From: Hygrocybe punicea
Taxonomy: Eukaryota; Basidiomycota; Agaricomycetes; Agaricales; Hygrophoraceae
Direction of reading: 5' to 3'
Assembly (NCBI GenBank): GCA_963556145.1
Contig: OY744461.1
Span: forward strand, 9,434,891-9,498,890
Length of the DNA: 64,000 nucleotides
The number at the start of each line of letters is the position of its first letter. Position 1 is the first letter of the stretch. Both the position numbers and the translations under genes were made by a program. This document shows positions 24,501 to 34,785 of the stretch, piece after piece. A model generated the notes under the pieces. It worked only from the letters and a program-made list of their open reading frames with translations, was not told the origin of the DNA and made no database searches.

Positions 24501-26324
24501 ACCATAGTCTTTGTAATGTTCCCATGATGAACGGATGGTGGGCATGGCAAAAGGATTGGTTGGGAAATTGTCAAGATATTTTGGATATGTCGCATTGTCT
24601 TCCAAGGTCGGCCCCAGGAAATACTCATCGAAATTGGAATTAGAAGGAAGAGGGATGAAACATTGGGGTGGCAAGGGAATCGTGTTATCGGTGGCTTTCA
24701 ACCTACGAGGCGCCAAGAACGCTCTGTTTCGAGCCCCTTTCATGAACGTATTATTCTTGAGATGAGCAGGGAATTTTTGTTGTCCTGCAGAATCGTGTCA
24801 AGATGAAAGGAATACTCATCAGAAACACAAGAATGTTACTCACTGCTCTCCTGGTCCTCGCTCTCTGGCTCATTGCCACTCTGGCTATCATTGGAACTTG
24901 AATGTGGGTTAGACGAGGATTTGATCTTGGCCGCCATAATGGTTCTACTTCGTTTGCAATCTGGGCAATGGGATTGGGCCTTCTTAAATTGTTTTGACAT
25001 TCTGCTGATTTTGGTCAGCCATTCTTGACCAGACTCCAGCATATCCACGGAAGCTTGGATGGGTTCAGTAACCCAAGCAATGGGATGGGACTCTTTCATG
25101 GCTTTCCAGGTGGTGAAGCAAATAAATGTTTGTTCCACTATAACCTCAAACATATGCTGCCTCTGGAGATGAGCGCAAGGAATGGAGGGACAGAGAATGT
25201 GACCGGAATCATCGAATTCCAACCCTCTGGACAAGAGAGCTAAAATTACCGAGACAGTTATCGGTCCACAATCCAATCCATTCTGAAAAGAGAATCGTAA
25301 AGAAAGATCAACTGAATTTTGAGCACAAGACAGACCTGACGCCATTGTCTGGCTACCACCTCGACTTCATTTATGTCTCCAGCTTGCCAACCATGGAGAG
25401 CGGCCAAGAAATTCCACAACTGTGGACCATTCCAATCATTCCAGGGAAAGTCGATATGATAATAACCTGAGTGAGAGATTCTCGAACCCAGAACATAGGC
25501 CATCATTGCAGTGTAATCGAAGATGGCGACAAAAAAATGATGAGAATGACCTATGACTGCGATCACGGGACGTGGAGGGAATGGGCGACGTTGACCGGTG
25601 TAAGATTCATAAGAATCCAATTGCATCTGATTTGGCATAATTCTCGAATTCAGAGTCAATTCCAAGTTCACCAGGTAAAAGAGGGCATCGTCTCGGTTGT
25701 GGAGCCAATGGTAAAGGAGATAAAAGTTGATTATGGTTTGATCCAACCACTTTCCAATACACAAAGTTTGAATCTCCAACAGAGGAACACTCCACACCAT
25801 AGGATTACAAAGAATCAGGTCTAGAAATAAAGATAAAGATAAATGAGGCTGAAAGCTAAGCTATGGGATTGCTGAAGCCCACCTTTGTCATGCTGATCAT
25901 TGTTATCATTGTTATCAGGCCCATGTTCATTGTGAGAATTAGATGTGGAGCGATTGGTATCCCAGTCTTCAAGTTGCAAAGGCACAATGTCACCAGAAGG
26001 CTGATAACCATCGGAAGTGTCTGAGTGTGTGGAATGATTGGAGGAAGAGGAGGAAGAGGAGGAGAAATTTTGAGAAGGCAAAGGCAACCCAGCTAATACA
26101 TCAAACGCTGATTGCAGTTGCTTAGAAGTCAACTGAGAGGCCTGAGAGGAGGTCAGGATGGATTTCCATGTGGGATTGACAGACAATGAGTCCATAGGAT
26201 CAGAAGAAGATGATGAGGAGGAGACTCGGGAAGCCATCAAGTCCAGCTTTCCTTGAAATTCATTTGCTACGGAGAGCAGGTCATCAGAAAATTTGGAATC
26301 CGATGAAGTCGAAGAGTCAGACAT
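21595..26324 (-). CDS. Giant Ulp1-type (C48) SUMO-protease-like protein, intact arm B copy
   Basis: Likely exons on the minus strand are 26324 to about 25888, 25820-25336, 25282-24844 and 24784 onward, with introns ending CTAG, TTTTCAG and CTGCAG. The Ser-rich N-terminus has a shorter Ser run than arm A. The protease core has His in 'HSHHFFVAIFDY', Gln in 'RQWRQ' and Cys in 'NGLDCGPITV', the His...Gln-Cys layout of Ulp1/SENP enzymes. Then a 591-codon open stretch (24743-22968) leads into a 473-codon one (23016-21595) overlapping it by 49 nt in another frame. A short intron or a frameshift may join them. The tail ends in an acidic Ser/Asp/Glu run. I cannot assign the ~1,000 residues after the protease. 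The total would be about 1,550 residues, far longer than ordinary Ulp1 proteins. The BAH-PHD gene lies just upstream on the same strand. Confidence 0.72.
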
Positions 26325-26409
26325 GATGACGGAAAGCAAGATACAATATGTAATACAGGCACAACCCCCAACCTACACGAGGCATCACGTAAGGTGAGCA
26401 GGGAAATGA

Positions 26410-27655
26410 CTAAATCCAACTACGTGTGCAATAAGGACATTCATAATACACAGGATTATCACCCATAACTCTCCTCACATACTTTTTGCTGAGATTTTGC
26501 AGAGAACAGTTCTTCTCCCCTTTATTGGCCTCGGATAACAACCATCTGGAAAACAATTGCTGTTCGCCATTGCCGACCAACCCATGAATTGAAAGAAGTC
26601 CCCGCTCTATTGGTTTAATTGCAATGGTTAGGAGATCTTCATCAACACCGGCAGGAGGAGATTTTAGGCCTGTTATTTCAAATGTAGCTTCCTCCTGTTG
26701 GACCTCCATACACTCTGTGTGAAACCATGTCTGACAAGTGGAACACCAACGCTGAATGTCACTTTCTGGCGCATACAAACCATGACAGCCTATGACACAG
26801 GACATTTTGAGCTTCTGAAAATAAGTCAAATCAGCACAGAAATATCAGGAGAAGATGATTTAACCGCACTGTGAATGTCATGGATTTGACGTTGAGAGTC
26901 CAACGTGAATAATAGGAATCAGTTGGGATGTCGGAATGCAGACACAAAGTGTCATCGAAGTGTAGCAAGGAAGAGGGCGCTGTCCGACAAGCTCAACTTG
27001 CTGGTTGATGTTTGAGAGAAGTCAAAGACTTACATTCAATACAAGCAGCATCAATAATGTCCTCGTGATTGGAAGCCACCAACTCATTTGAACCCATTTT
27101 GTCCAATGGCCTGCTACCCATGAAGCACTATTTGAGAAGGGTACAATGCAATAACCACTCACAGATGAGCACTCTCTGTGGGGAAGACAGACCTAATATG
27201 GTCGGCAGTATAAAACCAACTTATCTTGATCCAAATCTACTCCAAGATTGGACAGTTGAAAGTTTTAGAGAATGAAAACAGACCGATCCTGATTTGTCCA
27301 AGTTTCCTCGAATGTCCACAATGGTTGCATGATAATAATTATCGGGGTTGGCCAAAAAACCATCATTATCCAATTCACCCAAGTCTTCTTCATGAGGGAC
27401 AACCATGACACTAACCGCAAAGAGAGGTTAGATGAGGAAGAAGCAAAAGCAAGACCTTACTGGTCCCCACGAAAGAATTCCACCAAACCATCCTCCGAGT
27501 TACCCATGACTATAGACAAAGAAAGTCCAAGGGTCAATGCCCAGGTAAGTTCAGACAACCAACCTACTTTTCAGAGACTCGTAGGTGGCCAATTTTCCAA
27601 ACTTGGAATTATTGGGTTTGAGTTCTTGTCTGATCAAGTTCCGGGATGAAGCCAT
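26410..27655 (-). CDS. BAH-PHD chromatin-reader protein (arm B copy)
   Basis: Homologous exon by exon to 3619-4881. The PHD finger exon (26829-26410) has 'CVIGC', 'CSTCQTWFHTEC' and 'YYECPYC' and ends 'CTRSWI', probably the original C-terminus. BAH pieces including 'WIKISWFYTADHI' and 'MGSNELVASN' are present. The donor that follows 'RGNLDKS' reads GG here (about 27310) where arm A reads GTATCT, so this copy may be mis-spliced inside the BAH domain unless another donor is used. The expected role is nuclear histone or nucleosome binding. Its 5' end faces the Ser/Lys-rich gene, with about 540 bp between. Confidence 0.65.
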
Positions 27656-28195
27656 CTAATAATCATGGAGAGTTGCATCAGATGAGCGTCAAATACCAAA
27701 ACCGCATAGAGCTGACATGAGGTGAAGAGAGTGAGAGTGAGCTGGGTTAGTCAGCCAAACGAAATCATGTGAGCAAACAATTGCCAGGTTGGTTAGGATT
27801 TTGGGAGTTAGCTGGTCTTTGGTTAGCTTATGGGGATATATGTCTTACTTGTATTATGGCCAGTCATGCAGCAATCCAGTTACATTTCAAGTTAGGGTTT
27901 TGGGAGTTAGCTGGCTTTTTAGCTTTTTAGCTTAACCTCTTCCTTTGTGGTGAGATTATAGTCATGCAGCGATGTGGTGAGTAAAAGTGGTCAGAACACT
28001 ATTAGAAAAAAACCCGACCAAACCCCAGTCTGAGTTTAGTTGCCAGAAAATATAAGCTAGCAACATCCAAGCCTGAGTATATATGAGAGCAAACAATACG
28101 ATTCTAACACATATCCAGGTCTAACCATTATCTACATGTTGCCCGTGAATGCCAAGGCCATAGAGATTACCCCTTGCATCAATTTCTGATCATCA
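27656..28195 (-). other. 5' flanking region of the BAH-PHD gene (arm B)
   Basis: Inverse of 3064-3618. It contains the repeated AGGGTTTTGGGAGTTAGCTGG-like words (about 27800 and 27895) and no gene. It may hold the promoter. Confidence 0.4.
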
Positions 28196-28965
28196 TTACC
28201 ATGTTCCTTCAACCAAGGCACTATTTTCTTCAAAAAGGCTTTGCCGACAGATTTCTATCCAAGGAGTTTCAGCAGTGATTCTGATGAAAAGAAGTTTCAT
28301 TACCTTTGTTTTGGAATCAGCCCTGATGGACTTGATTTTATCCAAACAGTCGCGTTCATGGCTAGCCCACAATGCATTCCAAGTCTCAAAAAATGACAGT
28401 AACTCATCCATTGTCTTCTAGAAACAATCCAACCTGATAAAAATAATTCACAAGAGGAATTGAACAAATGAGGGCTTACACCACGAGATCCATTATCTTT
28501 AGTCAAGTTTGCCAATCTTTCCAATGAATGGGCCAAACCATCCAGGAAAACAATTGAAGCTTCTTGTTGTTGATGGGTGGATGTTTTGCTCGTGTCAATT
28601 CCAGCAGATTTAGCGCGATCTCCCTTCCTGGGACTGACTACGATGGCAGTTTTCAAGGTGTAAGTCTTCTTCTTCCCACCAGATTTAGGGGTTCCGATTG
28701 GGGCAGATTTGTGCTGTTTCTTCCACTTGGCAAACAAGGTATCTTCCTCGTCAGAGGAAGACACCACATGAGCTTCTTTTCTTTGAAAACTGGCCATTAA
28801 AGTTTCTTCTTCCGAGGAAGATGCACTAACCCTCCCCACTGCAACGGCTGGTGAGGAATCCCTGAAATTACAGACCAAACCAATGATGAAATGTTTATGC
28901 TCCAAGTGAAAAATATAACACACTCTGATAAATCTTGAGGCACATACAGAGGAGTCCTGAGGCAT
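28196..28965 (-). CDS. Ser/Glu- and Lys-rich hypothetical nuclear-type protein (arm B copy)
   Basis: Equivalent of 2317-3063, without the two nonsense codons, so the frame runs 221 codons from 28965 to 28300, partly through a likely intron. Acidic Ser clusters (SSSEEE, SSSDEED), a 'GGKKKTYTLKTA' basic stretch and Gln/Thr-rich linker are visible. A further exon to about 28196 encodes 'MDELLSFFETWNALWASHE'. No domain is recognised. The composition suggests a phosphorylated nuclear protein, which is inference. Confidence 0.5.
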
Positions 28966-29568
28966 GTTTTGGAATTAGTTTAAGAGCGATCAAAGATCCA
29001 CATACCTGTCTTCATACACCATCCTCTGGCTGGTTACCTCGACCTCCAACCTTTCTGCAACATCTGGATTCAGCCCAGCAAGACATATTTAGATTAGTTA
29101 TCCCATATGTGAAATGTATTTATAACACCTGAAATTGGCCCTTTGACCAAATAATCCTTACTGATAAAATCATAAAAAGCAAACAACACAAGTAAGCACA
29201 CCAGAGTCCAAATTCTGCATGTAAACTTACCTTAAAGGGTTACGATCATCATCGTATGACCACAAATCTTCCAAGTCATCATTTGGTTGGTTAGGGTTAT
29301 TAGGCTCATCACTGCAAAAATTGCATTATGCAAGAGGAAGCTTCAACACAATAGCCAAGCTTACAAATCATAATCATCTGCCGACGTCGCAGAATTATGA
29401 ATGACTATTTCAAGCTCGGTCAATGGTGAGTCCAGACTGTAACGACCAATGAGGATAAGGAAGCATTACTAATTGTTCAACATACCAGTTCGAAGAATCT
29501 GTGCAATTGGTGGCATCAATCATCTCAGAATTGCAATGAACAGCGGAATCCCCATCGGAACTATGATA

Positions 29569-31297
29569 CTATTTCTCATAAGACTTGCCTTGAGTGTGAT
29601 GTACAAAATTCAAACTACTTACCAGAATATTATCTTGAATTCTGGGTAGTGTGTTAATAATGGCGGTGCCTGGGTTGGGAATAATGATTCTTGAAATGAA
29701 GTTAAATAACCCCATCGACTTGAATGCAAATGTCACATACAAATCTGTTTTCTTAAAAATTGTATTTGTCCTTCCTCTCATCTTCTCTCTAAGATCTATG
29801 TGAGGAATTAATGTTCCAGATGATGTCTTGGGTTTAGATTGGGGTTTAGGTTGAACCGGTGATAAAGGTGAAACTACACATGCTTGATGAGAGAACAATA
29901 CATTAGGTTAGAGAATCTGTCACACTGACCAGCAGATATACTCTGATCGGGGTTGGCATTCTGTTGGCATAATTGGTTACGAAGGGATTGAACCCCAGAA
30001 AGAAAAAACTGACTGAGCTGACTAGATTTTCACAGCAATCTGTCTGTTGAGATGATCCTGGCCAATAATCACTGTGGTCCTGTATATTAAGTGGGTTCTC
30101 TGATGACAAGTCTGACTGTCAGAGGATACATCATTGAAAACATAACCACCCAAACCAAACTTGGAGGTCATACCGGTGACTGAGAAATGTTTTGGTTAGG
30201 CTGATTGCCATTATGATTGACTTGTTGGTGTAAGGTGGACCCCTGGTTGAAATCGAGTTAGGATGGTGAGGAAGATAAGATGAGACCAATTTGACCTGGC
30301 TGTTTAAGCCTTCACCGTCACCTCTGAAGCCTAAATCAGGACAAGCTGACTCTAACAGGGCCTGAGCAAAATCATTCATGGAAAACACCTAAATGTAATG
30401 GTTTATAGCATACCAGGGACGAGAGATTCTCTTTAACCACAAGTGAGCCAGCATCACAGAGAACATCTTGACCAATCATTTCATGATGGGTTTCAACCGT
30501 AGATTTAGATGGTCCTCCTAACCCCTTGGGTATAATCCCGATATCTGTTAATAGGCCCATCATATATTTATCGAAGTCAAAGTGCTGAATGCCCAATCGT
30601 GCGCAGTTAAAGTTCTCAGCTGGGTTGGAGGGAGCCAACATCTCCGGAAATACGTTCTTATAATCTGCCACATTGGTTAGGAATTATTTTGACAAGTCAA
30701 ACGTCACTTGCCAAATTCTTTTCCATCCTTGAATGGATCCAACTTGAAATGATTCAAGCTTGTTGAAGACACCAGTGCCTTTTTAGTGGCGCGATGCAAA
30801 TCCCACTGGTCCTTTACAATCCACTCATCAAAAATAGGTATACGTGTTTCACCAGTCCAAGTTGTCACTGCCTCGTCCTTTAGTACCTGTTTGACTAAGT
30901 CTTGAACTTTGGTAGAATAGACGATCCATTTGACGTGAGTTTCTACTGCCTTGCGTAACAGCTGATAACCTCGGGATTTGTCTTCAAGCCATTGGCTGAG
31001 CCACCTATAAGCCTCTTGATAATAAATGATAATAAAGTTTAGCTGATCCCAGAAACGCCGGTAATGTCCAGGAAGCGCAGTGGATGACTTGTCCGACATT
31101 CTACCGGTTTCAGTATCCCAAGCGGTGGTGACATAAATTGGGATAGAGTTAGAAGCAGATGTTGGTTTGAGAATGCCATTGCCCTCGCGGAACCTGAGGG
31201 CAGCATCACATTCAGCCTTTCTAGGCACTGACCGAGGCCATTTCAGAAGGAATTGTTGGTGAGAGCGCATAAGAGGGGTATTTGTCATGTGACGCAA
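29569..31297 (-). CDS. First gene of the element, multi-exon, unknown function
   Basis: Coding-like exons follow each other on the minus strand: 31297-30704 (Trp-rich, helical, with 'HYRRFWDQLNFIIIYYQEAY'), 30671-about 30410 (ending at a GTATGC donor), about 30388-30180 (ending at a GTATGA donor) and 29898-about 29645. Splice phases between the first two are not resolved, so the model is approximate. No domain is recognised. The 3' portion is shared with arm A; the exons above 30064 have no counterpart there. Whether they belong to the element or to a neighbouring gene cannot be settled from one copy. Confidence 0.4.
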
Positions 31298-31326
31298 AGT
31301 TCAAGATTGTGAATGCACCTTTGGTT

Positions 31327-31510
31327 TCCCAGTTAGAATCCTAAACTTTAAGTTCTGGTTAGGTCTGGTGGGATCATCCACATTCAACTCTTGCAAAAGT
31401 AACAGCATGACAATGAAGTATAATACAATATCATAATAATGTTCATCACATGGATGAGATGTCATATAACAACTACCATTCCAGTGTGTAAAATACAAAC
31501 AGACAAGAAG
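31327..31510 (+). repeat. Direct repeat, left copy (~180 bp)
   Basis: Begins CCCAGTTAGAATCCTAAACTT and ends TAAAATACAAAC. It recurs in the same orientation at 33367-33545 with insertions and deletions. The pair brackets the hypothetical gene at 31577-33050. It could be a remnant of terminal direct repeats or a segmental duplication. Confidence 0.75.
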
Positions 31511-31576
31511 TCAACATATAAAGGTCATACAACAACTGGAAGTTGTTGGAGGGGTTTGAGAAGGGTTATAGTATTT

Positions 31577-33050
31577 TTAAAACCGTCGCAGTATAGAATG
31601 CAGCCATTTGAACCCGCTGCCCCATCGGCCCTTAGGCAGTGACTCAGGTTCTGCAAGCTTGGGTTCGGCAGTAACACCGGTTCTAACCGTCTCTCCCATG
31701 TCCGTCCCAGAGCCTAGCCACTCCAATATAGCCTGGCGCTTGCCAGATGCTAAGCCTTGAGAGCCAGTTTGTGTGTGCGTGCTACTTTGGGATGACGTGG
31801 TCGTGGTCTGGGACGTTGTGTCTGGGTCTTGCCTTCTCCGTTTTTTGGATTGTTCCCCTTGGCCGGCACCTGCTGCGCTGCCCCCATGCGATTGACTCCC
31901 AGATAACCCAGTACTCCTTGGGTCATCTAACCACCATCGAGCGATCCCAGATTCTCTAGCAAGGGCAGACTTCAATCTGTCTTTGAAGTTGTCTAGGGCG
32001 TCATCCCCGCTAACCCTCATGGCTTCACCCAGAGCGAACACAGACAGGCAATCCCCAAACCTCCTCAAGTCGAGGTCCATATTTTCCAATAGTCGATATG
32101 TCAACTTCCAATTCCCCCCACCAACATCGGTCCCATTCATGGCATACCATCTCACCTTGCTACCATTCATACCGGCGAACACAACCCAAGGATTGCTTGA
32201 ACCCAAAGATATAAGATGATAGCAGCAGGCAGCTGCACCCATGCTTCCCTGCCGCTTAGCAAATCCAACCCATTTACCCTGTGCCGGTTTGCCCTCTGCC
32301 AATAGAACTGCAAAGAAGGCCCTTTGTGTGCCCACTGTCGCCTCTGGACGTGATAGTAGTTCTTTCTCTGCAGGGTCTTGTGTTGACAGATTTTCTCGAA
32401 ACACAAAGTCAGGCTGTTGGTAAGCACCTCGAAGTGACGGGGGGAAATTCTCGGTTCCTAGGCCGAAAACACCGTTTGGGAGCTTCATTTGTTCAGTGCT
32501 GTCATGACGGTCACGATCCGGGTGAGTTCACCTGCTAGCATCACTCACTCATTGACCCAATCAGCCGATTTGCGATCAGACATGTTGGCTGCCATGAACA
32601 CCATCTGCCACACCTCAGCCCTCCAGGTTGGTTCACTTTCAGTATCCGACATAGCTTTGGCAGCAGTCCAACCCCTGACCAAGGACTCCCAACAGGATCC
32701 AAAGTTGACACACTCACGGCCAACATTCACGAGTGACACTTGCGTGAGCTCTGGGTCCTCTAGCCAGCCATGCCGCACGGAATTTACATCATTATGAAAA
32801 CGCCTCGCCTGAAAAATCAAGGTGGCTATATTCCTTTGACCCGTTGAATGTAATGGAACTTGGACGTACAGCCCACTTGGTTAGCTCTGGCCGCCTTGAC
32901 CCCATGGCTTGCAAGGCAGAGCGTAATCTTGCATCGCCAACCTCAGTCACATCCATGGCGCTTGGTTGCTCTTCCACCATCATGGCAACACACCATGTGT
33001 CGTAAATACTGCGACTTTTCGCTATTCTGGAAGTTGGTGAGTTGAATCTG
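31577..33050 (-). CDS. Hypothetical gene of unknown function, probably with a frameshift
   Basis: The long 3' frame (32488-31577, 303 codons) has Trp/Gly-rich segments ('GNWKLTYRLLENMDLDLRRF') then a Ser/Thr/Gln-rich tail with a basic 'KKRRRQ' motif. Upstream, 'IYDTWCVAMMVEEQPSAMDV' (about 33005-32946) continues into a second frame with 'NDVNSVRHGWLEDPELTQVS' by a one-base shift near 32830, and stops at 32545. Either an intron near 32500-32545 or two ORFs are possible. No domain recognised. It is divergent from the dioxygenase gene and shares with it the interval that received the hAT-like insertion. Confidence 0.4.
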
Positions 33051-33229
33051 CAGCTTCGGTGAGACTCGATGTGTTGGCTGACCGACTGGCAGGTCGACTG
33101 CGTGAGCTCACTGCCGTGTCAATGCTTTGTGGTGTTAGATTAGAACTTGATGGCATGACAGTTAGTCGATAAGGGCTGGGCCTGGGCCACTGGAGGCATA
33201 TTTAAGTAAGTTCAATTCAGCGATAGTGA

Positions 33230-33362
33230 CCAACACAAGGAATCTATTAAATTTTTGCTTAGATTCAGTTTACATAATACTTATAACCCTTATCATAAGA
33301 CGCTCATGACCGCCATGCTGTCACAGGTGTTGTTGGACGGCACTAGCTTTTAAATGCACTTG
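33230..33362 (+). pseudogene. Duplicated 5' end of the TET/JBP-like gene
   Basis: TTACATAATACTTATAACC and GCTCATGACCGCCATGCTG through GCACTAGCTTTTA match 34750-34861, where the dioxygenase gene begins. The match stops at a TAA, so only about 15 codons plus upstream sequence are duplicated. Confidence 0.7.
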
Positions 33363-33366
33363 TGGT

Positions 33367-33545
33367 AACCCAGTTAGAATCCTAAACTTTATGGTCTGGA
33401 TTGGTCTGGTGGGATTAACCATATTCAACTCTCTTGCAATTTGTTGTAATATCATAATAATGTCCATCGCACCGATCAGACGTCAGATATCTACCATTCC
33501 AGTGATATATGAGCTGGATGTAAAATACAAACGGAGGCTAAGACT
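33367..33545 (+). repeat. Direct repeat, right copy (~180 bp)
   Basis: Second copy of the repeat at 31327-31510, same orientation, about 80% similar by eye with small indels. Confidence 0.7.
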
Positions 33546-33705
33546 TCCATACATTCCCCAACCATGCCATGGCTCTCCTGATATGCTTCCCTGCCCCTAA
33601 AGCACCACTAATCTGGCTGGACATTGTTTTGGGAGCACACTATGATAGTTTCAGTCAGGTGAAGGTGAAGATCAGTGGGGGTTAGGTTTTAGAAGGGAGC
33701 TCGTC

Positions 33706-34723
33706 AGGACCCATGAATATAAGTCACAATGCCTCCGCAGCAGACCCCCTTTAGGTCCGGCAAAAAAAATTCAAATTTGCTCGAAAAGGTCCGGATAAAC
33801 TCAGGCATGCGACCAATTTTCAGATTTGGGGCCGGACTCTGGCGGAGGCCTTCCAAAATATAAAAAAAGTCCGGATTGCTGCGTAGGCACATACTCTAAG
33901 CTAGTTCGTCGCTGGATAGTACCTCCATGTCCGCTTCTTTTTCAGTCAATTCCCCCTTCCTAGACCTTGGATTTCTACGCAAGACTTGAAGATGCTTGAC
34001 GGCTGCTAGGAGCTGTGGTATGTATTTCTTGTATCTTGTGAAAATTGAGAAAGAATCATCAAGCTCGAGGTGGCGCTGATCAGTACTCAGAGCTGCAGAC
34101 TGTGAGATCCAGGTAACAGCCGTATCTATGCAGAGGATTGGCTGGGAATAATCAATTTTAATAACTCGGTGACAGAGAGTCTTGGATATGGAATGAGTCC
34201 TGTGTGTGACGTAGGTATTTCCAGGACTTCAGCGCATGCTGCCAGAATGAAAGAGGGAGTGTTGTTGGTGGGGTACTTCTTATTGTTACAGATCCAGTCA
34301 GAGCTCTGCCATAGGTCTGCAGCCAAGTCGTCGTGGATTGTGTCCATCTCACAATAGATGCTAGCAACGTTAGAGAGCTCGTTAGAGGGACTGGGGTAAC
34401 TTTCAACATGTAAACTGGTAGCATTGCACTCCCTACTTAGATCGACATTTCTGACTTGACATGAAAGAAAGACAGGCGGAGTTGTGCCAGAAAATCACAT
34501 GGGATGCAAAACTGGTCCGGAAATGGATGAGACCTCTTACGAAAATTTGGCTTAGGAAATGGATGAGACCTTGACACTCTTACGAAAATTTGGCCGGATA
34601 AATAATGTGGCATTTTTCAGAATTTGGGACTTTTGGTCCGGAAAAAATCAGGCATAGGGTACCTTTTTTCACGATTTTGGTCCGGATTCCGCGGAGGCAT
34701 TGCCACTTATATTCATGGGTCCT
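33706..34723. mobile_element. Non-autonomous hAT-like DNA element with 8 bp target-site duplication
   Basis: The ends are inverted repeats starting AGGACCCATGAATATAAGT and continuing to CAATGCCTCCGC, 33 bp with two mismatches. The element is flanked by perfect direct repeats AGCTCGTC at 33698-33705 and 34724-34731. An 8 bp duplication is the hAT superfamily signature. GGTCCGG words recur near both ends (about 33753, 33790, 34515, 34635, 34679) like subterminal transposase-binding sites. The 1,018 bp interior has no transposase ORF, so it depends on an element elsewhere. It ends 62 bp before the dioxygenase ATG at 34786. Confidence 0.85.
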
Positions 34724-34785
34724 AGCTCGTCGGAGGCTAAATCCAAGGTTACATAATACTTGTAACCTTATCTTTTACCCTCATC

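Larger units (their letters stand above)
19868..30064 (-). mobile_element. Inverted-repeat arm B: better-preserved copy of the multigene element
   Basis: Reverse complement of arm A (1207-10437), longer mainly because its tandem-repeat block has about eleven units instead of four. Reading on the minus strand the order is first gene, Ser/Lys-rich gene, BAH-PHD gene, giant Ulp1-type gene, tandem repeat. The long frames of the giant gene are intact here. One splice donor in the BAH-PHD gene is changed (see that entry). The homology ends at 30064 only because arm A is truncated; the element itself may extend to 31300 or beyond. Mobility is inferred, not shown: no transposase was recognised and target-site duplications could not be defined. 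Confidence 0.75.

Noticed and set aside
1207..31297. KDZ, Helitron or Plavaka identity for the duplicated element
   Set aside because: PHD and Ulp1 domains occur with several large basidiomycete transposon families, but I see no matching transposase or helicase motifs to justify a name.
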